A stretch of 64,000 nt of DNA from Cupriavidus plantarum (GCF_905397285.1 NZ_CAJPUX010000004.1:372001-436000); one strand, 5' to 3'; numbered from the stretch's first letter, positions 15,506 to 24,730 are shown. A program made the numbers and translations. The notes: a model not told the origin generated them from the sequence alone.

Positions 15506-16698
15506 CAGTTTTCTCCCTGCTCGGTACGACCCTGATCGGCACCGATATGCCGGCCCAGACGTGTCTTCACCTGCACCGGCGATACCGTCGGACGCGGCAG
15601 CCCGTCGGGCGTGCCGGCGCTGATGGCCAGCCGCACGAAACGCGTGCCGTCTCCGGGGGTCGACGATAATACTTCGTCGATCAGATCGAGCCGGTCGCCT
15701 TCCACCGCCGATGCATAGCCGCATGCCGCGGCAATACCCGCGAACGAGACGTTGCGCGACACCGTCGCCTGGCCGCCCGTCGAATCGTGCGCGCCGTTGT
15801 CGAGCAGCACATGCGTGAGGTTGGATGGACCGTACGCGCCTAGGGTCGCGAACACGCCCATGCGCATCAGTGCCGCGCCGTCGCCATCGACGGCCACGAC
15901 TCTGAGGTCGGGACGTGCAAGGGCAAGGCCCAGCGCGAACGGCGTGAGGCACCCCATCGAGCCCACCATGTACAGCTGGTTCGGCCGATCGTCGAGCGCA
16001 TAGAGCTCGCGGCCACAGAAGCCGGTCGACGCCACGACGACCGTGCCTTCGAGCGGCGTGTGCGCGATCACGCGTTCCAGCGCGGCGCGGCGCGTCGGCA
16101 GCGCCGCCTCCGCGACGCCATGCCAGGCGGTCTGCGCCGCCGCGCGCGAGCGCGCGGGCAACGCCGGCTGCGATGCCAGCGCATACGGCGCCACGCTGCC
16201 CTTTTGCATGATCAGCGCATAGGGACGTCCCGTGCTGTCCATGTGCGCGATCGCGCGGTCAAGCGCCGGGCCGACCGCGTCGGCCTCTGTCGGGAACAAC
16301 TCCCATGGAATGTCCATGGTGTCGAGCATCGCCGGCGTAATCGGTCCCATCAGCGCGTGCTGCGGTTCGTCGGACGCGCCGCCCGGCTGGCCGCGCCACG
16401 TGACGATCAGCAGTTGCGGAAGACGGAACGTCCACGTGAGCGACGTGAGCGGGCTCACGGCATTGCCGAGGCCCGAGTTCTGCATCATCGTCACGCCGCG
16501 GCGGCCTTCGCGCGCCCCTTGCGTGACGCCCGCGATGAACGCCACCGCATCGCCCTCGTTCGCAGCCGACACGTAATGCAGCGTCGGGTCCTGCACCACG
16601 TAGTTGATGAACGGCGTCAGGTACGAGCATGGCACGCCTGCGTACCATTCGAAGCCGCGCGCCCGCGCGGCCTCGACGAACTCGACCGCTTCGATCAT
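15505..16698 (-). CDS. ppd: Phosphonopyruvate decarboxylase
   Basis: This 397-residue ThDP enzyme has an N-terminal pyrimidine-binding part with the catalytic Glu block [29 protein letters not shown] in the middle, and a C-terminal ThDP motif [10 protein letters not shown]...[13 protein letters not shown]. Phosphonopyruvate decarboxylase makes the thermodynamically unfavourable PEP-mutase reaction effectively irreversible by converting phosphonopyruvate to phosphonoacetaldehyde. Its start overlaps the pepM stop by four bases (ATGA) and its stop overlaps phnW by one. It is the diagnostic enzyme of phosphonate synthesis rather than breakdown. Confidence 0.93.
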   Translation of the reverse strand: MIEAVEFVEAARARGFEWYAGVPCSYLTPFINYVVQDPTLHYVSAANEGDAVAFIAGVTQGAREGRRGVTMMQNSGLGNAVSPLTSLTWTFRLPQLLIVTWRGQPGGASDEPQHALMGPITPAMLDTMDIPWELFPTEADAVGPALDRAIAHMDSTGRPYALIMQKGSVAPYALASQPALPARSRAAAQTAWHGVAEAALPTRRAALERVIAHTPLEGTVVVASTGFCGRELYALDDRPNQLYMVGSMGCLTPFALGLALARPDLRVVAVDGDGAALMRMGVFATLGAYGPSNLTHVLLDNGAHDSTGGQATVSRNVSFAGIAAACGYASAVEGDRLDLIDEVLSSTPGDGTRFVRLAISAGTPDGLPRPTVSPVQVKTRLGRHIGADQGRTEQGEN

Positions 16699-18386
16699 CG
16701 GGCACCCTCGTTGCCGGCGCCGGTCGCGAACGGGGTCTGCGAGTGCGCGAAGTCGCCCGCCAGGCGGAAGTCCTCGAGGTCGTTCACACCGCGCCAGTGG
16801 CCATGCACGTAGGTCACGGCCACTTCCTCGCCCTGCGCGACGAGCGCGTTGAGCAGGTCGGGTACGTCGAGCGAGTCGAAGTCCGGACGCGCGCGCAGTT
16901 CGCCCAGCAGTTTCCGCAGCTTGGCCACGCCTTCGCCGCGCACGTTCAGCAGGCCGATCCAGCGGCCATGGGCCTTGCCTTCGCCGCCGTTCTCGTCATC
17001 GGACACCTTGCGCAGCGTGACCTTCTGACCGAACAGATCGCGATCGTCGGCCGAGGAGGTCCACACAAAGTCGCGCACGCTCTGGTTCGATGCCCCGGTC
17101 TCCGAAGAATCCACCACCACCGTGAACGGCGCGTCGCTCTCGACGAGGTCGCGCAGGATATAGCTGCGGAACAGCAGATCGCCATAAGCGATCACGGTGT
17201 CGCCCTGCAGCGCATCGGCCGCGCAAGCCAGCGACGCGAGCTCGCCGGTCTGCGCATGGCGCTCGTTGACCGTGAGCTTGATGCCCGCCGCATCGATCGC
17301 CTTGGCCTGATAGCCGCCAACGACGGTGATGTCATTGATGCCCTGCTTCTTGAAGCCATCGACGAGATGGCGCAGCAGCGGCTTGCCGGCGATCGGCAGC
17401 ATGACCTTGGGCTTGTCCTCGGTCAGTGCCTCGAGGCCCTTGCCGCGGCCCGCGGCAAGCACCACGGCCGCGCCTGGGCCCGAACCGCCCGACAGGTAGA
17501 TCTTCTCGGCTTCCGAATACTCGTCCGCGTCCTGCAGGCGGAAGATCTCGTTCACGGTGGCAATGCGGTCTTCCACGTTGACCAGCGTCTCGTTCTCGTA
17601 GATGTCCTTCGCCACTGCCTGCATCGACGATGCGGCCACGCGGATCAGGTGGTTCGCCCAGATCACGAGGCTGATGCCGGCCTTGCGGTACGCATCGGTC
17701 GGCGTGCTGTAGTACTTGGTCGGCACGATCACGATCGGGCAACGGCCGGCCCACTCGCGGGCGAAGGTCAGGATCTCGTCCGCCTTCGACAACTTGCTGT
17801 GGATCAGGATCGCGTCGGCACCGGCCTGATGGTAGGCCTCGGCGCGGCGCAGGGCTTCATCCATGCCCCAACCCGCGATCAGCGCTTCCACACGCGCGAC
17901 GATCGAGAAGTTGTCGTCGGCCTGCGAGTCCTTGCCGGCCTTGATCTTGCCGCAGAACTCGTCCATGTCGGCGAGGGGCTGGCGCTCGCCGCCGATGAAG
18001 CTGTTGGTCTTCGGGAACTGCTTGTCCTCGATGCACACGCCGGCGATGCCGCGCTGCTCGAGCTTGCGCACCAGGCGGCGCACGTTGTTGAAGTTGCCGT
18101 AGCCGGTGTCGCCGTCGAGCAGAATCGGCAGGTCGCTGGCATCGGCCATGAACTCGAGGTTGTCGACGACCTGAGTCCAGCTGGCCTCGTTGTTGTCGCG
18201 CACGCCGAACTGCGCGGAAATGGCCAGGCCCGAGGCCCAGATGCCCTTGAAGCCCGCCTCGCGCACGATGCGCGCGGACAGGCCGTTGTGGGCTTCCATG
18301 ATGAATTCGAGGTCATTGCTCTGGAGCATCTGGCGCAGACGGGCCGCGCGCGAGGTCGAAAGCAGGTTCGGGTCGATGGCGTTCAT
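16695..18386 (-). CDS. pepM: Phosphoenolpyruvate mutase fused to a nucleotidyltransferase domain
   Basis: This is a 563-residue two-domain protein. Residues 1-295 are PEP mutase of the isocitrate-lyase superfamily with the diagnostic [10 protein letters not shown] (120-129; consensus EDKxxxxxNS) and DGDTGYGN (91-98). Residues 305-545 are a sugar-nucleotidyltransferase-like domain starting [16 protein letters not shown]...[11 protein letters not shown] mutase makes phosphonopyruvate from PEP; fused or neighbouring transferases of the PntC type activate 2-aminoethylphosphonate as CMP-AEP. The signature here reads [10 protein letters not shown], where ordinary transferases have G-x-G-T/S-R-L, so the usual Arg is missing; the domain may be altered in specificity or activity. 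It overlaps both neighbours by four bases. Confidence 0.93.
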   Translation of the reverse strand: MNAIDPNLLSTSRAARLRQMLQSNDLEFIMEAHNGLSARIVREAGFKGIWASGLAISAQFGVRDNNEASWTQVVDNLEFMADASDLPILLDGDTGYGNFNNVRRLVRKLEQRGIAGVCIEDKQFPKTNSFIGGERQPLADMDEFCGKIKAGKDSQADDNFSIVARVEALIAGWGMDEALRRAEAYHQAGADAILIHSKLSKADEILTFAREWAGRCPIVIVPTKYYSTPTDAYRKAGISLVIWANHLIRVAASSMQAVAKDIYENETLVNVEDRIATVNEIFRLQDADEYSEAEKIYLSGGSGPGAAVVLAAGRGKGLEALTEDKPKVMLPIAGKPLLRHLVDGFKKQGINDITVVGGYQAKAIDAAGIKLTVNERHAQTGELASLACAADALQGDTVIAYGDLLFRSYILRDLVESDAPFTVVVDSSETGASNQSVRDFVWTSSADDRDLFGQKVTLRKVSDDENGGEGKAHGRWIGLLNVRGEGVAKLRKLLGELRARPDFDSLDVPDLLNALVAQGEEVAVTYVHGHWRGVNDLEDFRLAGDFAHSQTPFATGAGNEGAR

Positions 18387-19147
18387 TGAGCAACTCCTAC
18401 AGGTCGCGTCAGTTGGGGCAGGACTTCTTCGGCGGCGCGTGTCACATCGCCAGGGAAATCGATTTCAATCCAGGGGGCGCCGGTTACGTCGGCGGTATCG
18501 AACGTGTGGCCGCCCTCGAGCAGCAGGTCGCGCACTGCTTCTTCGTGGGGCATCTTCGCGCGGCCGCTGTCCACGTATCCGGCCACGATTTCGGCCAGGC
18601 GGCGCGCGGTCTTCTCGTCGAAACGGAAGAAACCGACGGATTCGCCGATGGTGTCGTACTCGAGATCGGCCATCAGCTGCTTGCGCAGTTCCACGGGCAC
18701 GCCGTTCTTCAGGCACAGCTTGACCGGCTCGTCGCCGGCCTCGAAGTCGCGATCGATCAGCAGGCGGTTGGTGCTCTCGCCCGCGACCAGCGCCTTGAGG
18801 ATGCGCTCGTCATAGAGCACATCCGCGTCCATCAACAGCACGTCGCCGCCGCGCGTCATGGCGTCCGCCACGGTATGCACGGTCAGCACGCTGCCAAGGT
18901 CGTAGCGTTCGTTGATGACGATTTCCGGGCGCTGCGCGAGACCAAGGCGTTCCACTTCGGCCTGCACCTGCTGAGGCTCGAAGCCGAGCGCGAGCACGAT
19001 GTCCTGCACGCCCGCGGCATTCAGCATGCGCACGTGCCGCTCGAGCAACGTGGTTCCGTCGAAGCGCAGCAGGCACTTGGGGAACTGCGCCCCGGGCTGC
19101 TGCTGCAATCGCAGGCCAAGGCCCGCGGCAAGGATGATGGCTCGCAT
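18383..19147 (-). CDS. Stand-alone nucleotidyltransferase (LicC/PntC-like)
   Basis: This 254-residue Rossmann-type nucleotidyltransferase has a canonical signature ([16 protein letters not shown], then [10 protein letters not shown] with the activating Lys24) and the metal-binding [10 protein letters not shown]. The small size and the FPKCLL block resemble phosphocholine/phosphonate cytidylyltransferases (LicC, PntC) more than sugar transferases. In this operon the likely substrate is 2-aminoethylphosphonate, giving CMP-AEP for the CDP-alcohol phosphotransferase encoded upstream. It overlaps pepM by four bases. Together with the pepM-fused domain the operon has two nucleotidyltransferases; which one activates AEP is undecided. 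Confidence 0.8.
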   Translation of the reverse strand: MRAIILAAGLGLRLQQQPGAQFPKCLLRFDGTTLLERHVRMLNAAGVQDIVLALGFEPQQVQAEVERLGLAQRPEIVINERYDLGSVLTVHTVADAMTRGGDVLLMDADVLYDERILKALVAGESTNRLLIDRDFEAGDEPVKLCLKNGVPVELRKQLMADLEYDTIGESVGFFRFDEKTARRLAEIVAGYVDSGRAKMPHEEAVRDLLLEGGHTFDTADVTGAPWIEIDFPGDVTRAAEEVLPQLTRPVGVAQ

Positions 19148-19216
19148 GATTCTGTGACTCGCGTTAAAAAATAAATCGGCCCCGATGCGGCAGCGTCCCG
19201 CAGGGTCGGCCGCCCG

Positions 19217-20206
19217 TCATTCGGAAGCTTCCAAAGCCGCGCGTCTGCGCTGGAACTTCCGTTCACTCAAATGCAGATACAACAGGCCCGGCAGGCCAAG
19301 GATCAGCTCGCGCACACGCTTGGCCAGCGACAGCACCAGCGCCATGTCTGGCGGCAGGCCGACCAGCGGCGCCAGCAGCAGATACCCGCCCTCCTGCGCG
19401 CCGAGCGAACCCGGAATCGCGAAGGCCGCGCCGCGAATGGCCTGTCCGACCGACTCCAGCAACAACGCGTCGACCCAGCTCACCGGATGACCGAGGAAAT
19501 GCATGATGAGCCAGACTTCGGCGGTGCCGACGATCCAGCCGATCAGATTCAGGAAAAAGCTTGCCGCCACGCGGCCCTTCTCGCCATACAGTTCGCGGAT
19601 CGCTTCGTCCACCGCGTCCGCGCCGACCGTCAGGCCTTTCCAGTCGCGCTTGCCGAACACCTTCGACAGCAGCCGCAACATGCGGCCGAACATGCCGCGC
19701 CGTTGCAGGACGACAAACCCCACCACCGCCAGCGCCAGCACCGCCGTGGCCGCGATCACGGGTCCACGTTCGCCCGCGAGGCCGCCGTTCGCGCTGAACA
19801 GCAGCACCCCACCGAGCGCGAAAAGGATCTGCGACAGCGCCTGCGCGGTGGTGCTGACCGTGATCGCCGCCGCGGCATCGCGAATGCGCGCGCCGCGATG
19901 CGACAGGTACCGCACCATCAGCACGGGGCCGCCGAGCTGCCCCGCGGGCAGCAGGCTGTTGACCGATTCGCCGACCCAGCGCGTCAGGATCGCGTCGCGG
20001 ATCTTGCCTTCGCCATGCCGGTGCATCAGCACCCAGATCGATGCCGCATCGAGCAGCAGCGGAATCAGGTGGAACGCGGCGATGAGCGCGAGGCCCCATT
20101 TGGCCACCAGCAGCGTCGACACCACCGCATCGAAACCACGCCATGCAAGCAGCGCGACGAACAGTGCCGCGCCGATCGTAAACAGAAGTACTGCAGCACG
20201 AGTCAC
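19217..20206 (-). CDS. UPF0104 / lysyl-PG synthase transmembrane-domain (HpnL-like) protein
   Basis: The protein is 329 residues from a GTG start whose GTGA overlaps the oxygenase stop; the longer ORF to 20632 is a shadow of that gene. It has about seven or eight membrane spans and the family landmarks WVGESVNSLLPAGQLGGPVL and IPGSLGAQEGGYLLLAPLVG. The family includes the flippase domain of MprF and the hopanoid-associated HpnL, all linked to lipid handling or translocation. Inside a phosphonate operon that also carries a lipid headgroup transferase, a role in flipping or exporting the phosphonolipid is the natural hypothesis. A 69-base gap separates it from the nucleotidyltransferase. Confidence 0.8.
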   Translation of the reverse strand: MTRAAVLLFTIGAALFVALLAWRGFDAVVSTLLVAKWGLALIAAFHLIPLLLDAASIWVLMHRHGEGKIRDAILTRWVGESVNSLLPAGQLGGPVLMVRYLSHRGARIRDAAAAITVSTTAQALSQILFALGGVLLFSANGGLAGERGPVIAATAVLALAVVGFVVLQRRGMFGRMLRLLSKVFGKRDWKGLTVGADAVDEAIRELYGEKGRVAASFFLNLIGWIVGTAEVWLIMHFLGHPVSWVDALLLESVGQAIRGAAFAIPGSLGAQEGGYLLLAPLVGLPPDMALVLSLAKRVRELILGLPGLLYLHLSERKFQRRRAALEASE

Positions 20207-21024
20207 GCGCGATTCTTCCCACCCGACAGCAGGCGCCGGAACACCTGACGGAAACCGAAGTACGCGACCGCATCCTTCATATTGGAGATCAATCGCAGCC
20301 ACGGACGCATGCCTGGGTCGGTCACATACTCGAATGTGAGCGAAACCCGGAACTCGTTGGCGCGCGCCGGCGTGATGCGGTGGCGCAGCTTGTCGCCGTC
20401 GAACAGCACGAGGCCGCCCGGTGGAATCGCGACGGAGCCCGGCTCGTCGGCGCGATCCTTGTCGCGCGTGTGCAATTCGTAGTCCAGCCGGCACGACGAC
20501 TCGTCGATCACGCCAAGCAGCACCGTGTATCGGCGGCCGTCGTAGTACGAGGTGTCGTAATGCCACCCGATGTGGTCGCCCTCGCGCGTGTAGTAGTACA
20601 GCGCGTACGCGTGCGGATCGGTCGCGGGGCATACCTGAAGGCGGTCGCCGGTCATCTGCTCGAGCCAGCCGATGAGCGCCTTCGAGCGATAGAGTTCGGC
20701 GATGAACGGCGCATGCTCGTCGATCGTATGCCGGCTCACGCTGCCGCCCTGCTTGTGGCCGGGCAGGTAGTTGCGGTTGATGTGCGGCTGCAGTTCGCGC
20801 GCCAGCCGGATCAGCTGCGCCGTCGCGTCCGGCGCGAGGAACTTGTCGAGATACAGGAACGCGCCCTGGCGGACGAAATCTTCGCGCAGCGCGGCGTTGT
20901 CCAATGCGGCGGTCTCGCGCGCGACATCGGCGTCGGGCGTGGACGCGGCGCGTGCCGCATGCGGTTGCGACGTGCCGGGCAGGGTCACGTCGGATGCGCT
21001 CGCGCGCATGGCCTGGTCAGTCAT
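20203..21024 (-). CDS. 2-oxoglutarate/Fe(II)-dependent oxygenase
   Basis: This 273-residue protein has a complete facial triad: His155 and Asp157 in GWHYDTSYYDG, His215 in DKLRHRITP, and the 2-oxoglutarate-binding Arg226 in NEFRVSLTFEY. The fold is of the prolyl-4-hydroxylase type. The N-terminal 40 residues are low-complexity and probably disordered. Such enzymes hydroxylate unactivated C-H bonds; in phosphonate pathways, Fe(II)/2OG enzymes hydroxylate the carbon next to phosphorus. Here it may make a 1-hydroxy-2-aminoethylphosphonate headgroup or hydroxylate the acyl chain. It lies seven bases after the CDP-alcohol phosphotransferase gene, with a GAGG site. Confidence 0.88.
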   Translation of the reverse strand: MTDQAMRASASDVTLPGTSQPHAARAASTPDADVARETAALDNAALREDFVRQGAFLYLDKFLAPDATAQLIRLARELQPHINRNYLPGHKQGGSVSRHTIDEHAPFIAELYRSKALIGWLEQMTGDRLQVCPATDPHAYALYYYTREGDHIGWHYDTSYYDGRRYTVLLGVIDESSCRLDYELHTRDKDRADEPGSVAIPPGGLVLFDGDKLRHRITPARANEFRVSLTFEYVTDPGMRPWLRLISNMKDAVAYFGFRQVFRRLLSGGKNRA

Positions 21025-21031
21025 GGGTACC

Positions 21032-21700
21032 TCAGGCGTCCTTGGAATTCATGACGGGCTGGGTGCGGCGCACCACCCGCCAGTAGTCGACGATGCACCA
21101 CGCCGCAAAGATGGGCGCGCCGATGGCGGCGGCCTTCAGGAAGGGGGCGATGCCATCGAACAGCGTGACGAGCGGCAGCAGGTACAGCACGTCTTCGGTC
21201 TCGAAGCCGGCGGCGCGCGCCTGCTTCGTGCCGCTCTTGCCCACCATCGACTCGATGCGCATGCGCAGGAAGAAGATCAGCGCCACGGCGATGCCGGCGA
21301 TGGTGCCAAGCGCGGCGGAGCCGAGCGGGCCCTTTTCATCCGGGCTCGCGATAGCCACGCCCATGCAGCCGAACAGCAGGATCGTAACGAGCGCATCGGC
21401 AGCCAGATCGTAGAAATGGCCGAACTTGCTGCCCTTCCCGCTGATGCGGGCCAGTTCACCGTCGGTGTGATCGACGAAGTTCGACAGCACGATCAGGAAG
21501 GCGCCGATGTTTGTCCACAAATACCCGCCGCGCGTCAGCGCGATTGCGCCGGCAAGGCCGATCAGGAGGCGGACGGTCGTCAGGTGGTTGGGCGTGACGC
21601 GGGTGTGCTTGAGGGGGCGGACCAGGCGACGCGCGAGGCGTGCATCCCAGGTCGGCGGCAGAGGCGGCTCGTCTGGAAAATTTGTCGAATTGTTGTTCAT
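21032..21700 (-). CDS. CDP-alcohol phosphatidyltransferase-family enzyme
   Basis: This 222-residue integral membrane protein has about six spans and a perfect family signature D-G-x2-A-R-x8-G-x3-D-x3-D at residues 80-102 (Asp80, Gly81, Ala84, Arg85, Gly94, Asp98, Asp102). These enzymes displace CMP from a CDP- or CMP-activated group onto an alcohol, for example ethanolamine or choline phosphotransferase. It is the first gene of a seven-gene unit that makes 2-aminoethylphosphonate, so the inferred reaction is CMP-AEP plus diacylglycerol to an aminoethylphosphonolipid. Other acceptors (an inositol or glycerophospholipid) are possible. The ribosome-binding site is weak. Confidence 0.88.
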   Translation of the reverse strand: MNNNSTNFPDEPPLPPTWDARLARRLVRPLKHTRVTPNHLTTVRLLIGLAGAIALTRGGYLWTNIGAFLIVLSNFVDHTDGELARISGKGSKFGHFYDLAADALVTILLFGCMGVAIASPDEKGPLGSAALGTIAGIAVALIFFLRMRIESMVGKSGTKQARAAGFETEDVLYLLPLVTLFDGIAPFLKAAAIGAPIFAAWCIVDYWRVVRRTQPVMNSKDA

Positions 21701-21883
21701 CCGGAAACTATCCAGGAAGCGAGAGAAAGGCTGGGGGGCAAAACGTCAAACGTCAAACAGTACGCCGGCGACCTGCGATTGACAAGTATCCCCGCAGACA
21801 GGTGCCGGGCGGGTTGGCTCTGGCGCGAAGAATACTCCAACTCGCCATGAGGCGTATTTTTTGGGAAGGTATTTCTTGACTAT

Positions 21884-21895
21884 TCAGTCCAGAAT
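21884..21895. promoter_or_regulatory. Candidate TetR operator at the regulator promoter
   Basis: TCAGTCCAGAAT is the reverse complement of ATTCTGGACTGA. The same motif (ATTCTGGAATGA) recurs at 22491-22502 before the oxidoreductase gene. It lies 15 bases upstream of the tetR start, overlapping a likely promoter (TTGACT at 21876). Confidence 0.5.
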
Positions 21896-21910
21896 ATGTA
21901 CAACTCCAGC

Positions 21911-22477
21911 ATGGCTAGACCCAAGGCATTCGACAAGGACCGCGCGCTGGACGCCGCCATCGGCGTATTCCGGCAACACGGCTTCGAGGGCACCTCGACG
22001 GAGATGCTGACGCAGGCGATGGGTATCGGCAGGCAAAGCCTGTACGACACCTACGGCGACAAGTGGCAATTGTATTGCCTCGCCGTGGACCGTTACACTT
22101 CGATAGAAGCAAGCGCTCACATCAATGCATTGCGCAGTGCGGGGAAGGCTTACGATGGCATCGCTGCAATGATCGAGCGCGTGGTCGCGGAGGCGGACCA
22201 CGCGTGTCTCGGCGTGCATTCGATTTGCGAGTTCGGGAATACGCAACCCGAGCTGTCGGCCATCCATGGTCGCGCGTATCGGATGCTCGCCTCGGCGATC
22301 GCCAGCCGGGCGGCGGAAGCGCAGGCCGCCGGCGATGTCTCGGCCGCCCTGACGCCCGACACCGTGGCGACGCACGTCATGGCGAGCTTCTCCGCCATCC
22401 GGCTCGCCGCCCGTGGCGGCGCGGACCCCGCGCAGCTCGAGGTCATCGGCTCGATGACGCTGCGGGCGCTGCGCTGA
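21911..22477 (+). CDS. TetR/AcrR-family transcriptional regulator
   Basis: This 188-residue protein has an N-terminal helix-turn-helix (ALDAAIGVFRQHGFEGTSTE, MLTQAMGIGRQSLYDTYGDK) and an all-helical ligand domain. The ATG at 21911 (MARPKAFDKD) is preferred over an upstream in-frame codon. The oxidoreductase gene follows after 47 bases, and the two promoters share a 12-bp motif, so it most likely represses itself and that gene in response to a small electrophile or aldehyde/quinone. The divergent phosphonate operon starts 210 bases away but I see no copy of the motif closer to it. Confidence 0.88.
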   Translation: MARPKAFDKDRALDAAIGVFRQHGFEGTSTEMLTQAMGIGRQSLYDTYGDKWQLYCLAVDRYTSIEASAHINALRSAGKAYDGIAAMIERVVAEADHACLGVHSICEFGNTQPELSAIHGRAYRMLASAIASRAAEAQAAGDVSAALTPDTVATHVMASFSAIRLAARGGADPAQLEVIGSMTLRALR

Positions 22478-22490
22478 TTTTTTTTGCTCA

Positions 22491-22502
22491 ATTCTGGAAT
22501 GA
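22491..22502. promoter_or_regulatory. Candidate TetR operator before the oxidoreductase gene
   Basis: ATTCTGGAATGA matches the complement of the motif at 21884-21895 at 11 of 12 positions. It lies 22 bases upstream of the oxidoreductase ATG, just ahead of the AAGGAG site. Confidence 0.5.
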
Positions 22503-22524
22503 TCGTTCAATTAAGGAGATCGTC

Positions 22525-23493
22525 ATGAAGGTCATCACGATGGATCGCCCCGGTGGCGCGGAAGTCCTCAAACTCGACGAACAGCCGGATCCCGAGGTCG
22601 GGCACGGCGAGGTGTTGGTGGACGTGGCGGCAGCGGGCGTCAATTTCATGGATATCGGCGTACGCCATGGCGAGTTCTGGCCCGAGTACGGATACCCGAA
22701 GCGCCTGGGCGTCGAGGGCGCCGGGCGTGTGGTGACCGTGGGCCGAGATGTCGGGCATCTGCGTCCGGGACAGCGCGTGGCATGGATCTACGTGCCCGGC
22801 AGCTATGCGGACCGCATCGTCGCGCCGGCGACGGCACTGGTGCCGATTCCCGACGACATCGACGATCGCACGGCGGCGGCCGTCATGATGCAGGGCATCA
22901 CGGCCAGCCACTTTGCTACCGACTTCTATCCGGTGCAGCCTGGCGACGTCGCGCTCGTCCATGCGGCGGCGGGCGGCGTCGGACAACTGCTGTCCCAGAT
23001 CATCCGCCTGCGCGGCGGCCGTGTCATCGGCCGCGTCTCCTCGACGGACAAGGTGGCTGCGGCCAAAGGCGCTGGCGCGGAACATGTGATCGTCGATCAC
23101 AGCGGGCGGTTCGCCGACGAGGTGCTGCGCCTCACGGAAGGCGAGGGCGTGCATGCGGTCTTCGACGGCTCGGGCCCGCTCACGTTCAGGGATTCGCTGG
23201 CCTCGCTGCGCCGATCCGGCACGTTCTGCTGGTACGGTCCGGTGCTCGGCGGTCCGGGGCCCCTCGAGATCATGAAGCTGCCGCGCAGCATCAAGATTGG
23301 CTATGCGACATTCTTCGATCACATCCACACGCCCGCGCTGCTGCGCGAGAAGGCGACCCAATTGTTCGAATGGATTCGCCAGGGCCAGCTGCGCGTGAAT
23401 ATCGGCGGGGTGTATCCACTGGCGGATGCGGCTCGGGCCCACCGGGCCATGGAGAGCCGCGCCACCACCGGCAAGCTGCTGCTGGTGCCTTGA
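22525..23493 (+). CDS. Zinc-independent quinone oxidoreductase (MDR family)
   Basis: This 322-residue medium-chain reductase starts at ATG with AAGGAG six bases upstream. It has an N-terminal GroES-like domain (VAAAGVNFMDIGVRHG) and a Rossmann domain with the NADPH motif VHAAAGGVGQLLSQI. It lacks the zinc-ligand cysteines of alcohol dehydrogenases, as in QorA-type quinone reductases. These reduce quinones or alpha,beta-unsaturated carbonyls with NADPH in the cytoplasm. It is apparently controlled by the TetR gene just upstream through a shared motif. Confidence 0.9.
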   Translation: MKVITMDRPGGAEVLKLDEQPDPEVGHGEVLVDVAAAGVNFMDIGVRHGEFWPEYGYPKRLGVEGAGRVVTVGRDVGHLRPGQRVAWIYVPGSYADRIVAPATALVPIPDDIDDRTAAAVMMQGITASHFATDFYPVQPGDVALVHAAAGGVGQLLSQIIRLRGGRVIGRVSSTDKVAAAKGAGAEHVIVDHSGRFADEVLRLTEGEGVHAVFDGSGPLTFRDSLASLRRSGTFCWYGPVLGGPGPLEIMKLPRSIKIGYATFFDHIHTPALLREKATQLFEWIRQGQLRVNIGGVYPLADAARAHRAMESRATTGKLLLVP

Positions 23494-23507
23494 AGGGGCA
23501 CGGTGGG

Positions 23508-23978
23508 TCAGAACGGCTTGGTGGGGAGGTACTTGCCGTCGAGCGTGATCACCGCGCGATGGCCGCCTTCCGGATCTTCGACCTTCTTGATGTCCAGCTT
23601 GAAGTTGATCGCGCTGATGATGCCGTCGCCAAACTTCTCGTGCACGAGCACCTTCAGCGTCGAGCCGTAGACCTGCACCATCTCGTAGAACCGGTAGATG
23701 GTCGGATCGGTCGGTACGCCGCCCGGAATGCTGCCGCGGACGGGAATGGTTTGCAGCAGGCGGATGGCATCGTCATCGAGGTCCAGGCGGGCGGCCACGA
23801 TCCTGGCCACGTCGGCCGGCAATGGATGCTGACCGAGCAGCGCGGCAGTGACGAACGCCAGGCTCAGGCCAGTGCCTTCGTTGATCTGTTCGAACGTGAG
23901 GCCCTTGCGGTCCTTGGCTTCGATAATGACGTCCGTCAGGTTCTGGCGGGTGGTTTGGCTGACTTGCGATTGCGGCAT
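23508..23978 (-). CDS. cynS: Cyanase (cyanate hydratase)
   Basis: This 156-residue protein is the same length as E. coli cyanase and has its catalytic residues at identical positions: Arg96 and Glu99 in YRFYEM and Ser122 in DGIISAIN. Cyanase converts cyanate and bicarbonate to ammonia and CO2 as a decamer in the cytoplasm. Its ATG follows directly on the TAA of the carbonic anhydrase gene (TAAATG), so the pair is cotranscribed. It allows detoxification of cyanate and its use as a nitrogen source. Confidence 0.97.
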   Translation of the reverse strand: MPQSQVSQTTRQNLTDVIIEAKDRKGLTFEQINEGTGLSLAFVTAALLGQHPLPADVARIVAARLDLDDDAIRLLQTIPVRGSIPGGVPTDPTIYRFYEMVQVYGSTLKVLVHEKFGDGIISAINFKLDIKKVEDPEGGHRAVITLDGKYLPTKPF

Positions 23979-24653
23979 TTATGCCTCCTTGGCAGGGGAA
24001 CGAGTAGCGGGGGTGGTGCGGGTTGCGGCCACCGTACGGTGATCCGCGAGGGAAACGAATTGTTCGGTGATGCCGTCGAAGGCATCGATGGAGCCGGTCC
24101 CGATGTCGTAGACCCAGCCGTGGATCGTGAGGCGGCCTTCGCCGAGCGCCTTCGCCACGGACGGATGCGTCCTCAGGTTGGCGATCTGCGCCTTCACGTT
24201 TTCGCGGACCATGCCATCGACGCGGGCCTTGTCGTCGGCATGCTCGCGCGACGCGTTGATGGCCTTGGCGGCATCCGCGTGGCGCAGCCACCCAGCCACC
24301 TGCGGCATATGGTCGAGGCAGGTGCACTTCGCTACCGCTGTCATCGCGCCGCAATCCGAGTGGCCGCAGATCACGATATCGCTGACGCCCAGCCCGACCA
24401 CCGCGTATTCCACGCTCGCGGAAACGCCGCCGGGCTGCACACCGTATGACGGCACGATATTGCCGGCATTGCGAATGACGAACAGATCGCCGGGCTCACG
24501 CTGGGTCAGCAGTTCCGGCACCACGCGGCTGTCGGAGCACGCAATGAACAGGGTCGGCGGTTTCTGCGTGGTGGCCAGGCGCTTGAACAGCTCGGACCGC
24601 TTGGGAAACTCCTCCCGCTGAAATTTCAGGAAACCTTCGATCAGGTCTTGCAT
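23979..24653 (-). CDS. cynT: Beta-class carbonic anhydrase of the cyn operon
   Basis: The protein is 224 residues from ATG at 24653, chosen because GGAG lies seven bases upstream; an ATG at 24665 is possible. Zinc ligands of beta-carbonic anhydrases are visible in [10 protein letters not shown] (Cys, Asp/Arg dyad) and [10 protein letters not shown] (His, Cys). It replenishes the bicarbonate that cyanase consumes and prevents CO2 loss. It is the first gene of the cynTS unit, divergent from cynR. Confidence 0.93.
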   Translation of the reverse strand: MQDLIEGFLKFQREEFPKRSELFKRLATTQKPPTLFIACSDSRVVPELLTQREPGDLFVIRNAGNIVPSYGVQPGGVSASVEYAVVGLGVSDIVICGHSDCGAMTAVAKCTCLDHMPQVAGWLRHADAAKAINASREHADDKARVDGMVRENVKAQIANLRTHPSVAKALGEGRLTIHGWVYDIGTGSIDAFDGITEQFVSLADHRTVAATRTTPATRSPAKEA

Positions 24654-24730
24654 GGCTCGCTCCATCGGTGGCAACGTCGTTCGCTGTGATGCAAGCATCG
24701 GCGTTCTGAGCTATAACGTCAAAGACGGGT

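Noticed and set aside
19217-20632. 471-residue start for the UPF0104 protein
   Set aside because: The first 142 residues are a shadow of the 2OG oxygenase gene; the GTG at 20206 overlapping its stop gives the normal family length.
21701-21910. TetR regulator as controller of the divergent phosphonate operon
   Set aside because: Its candidate operator sits close to tetR and before the oxidoreductase; no copy lies near the operon start, although the shared gap means this is not excluded.
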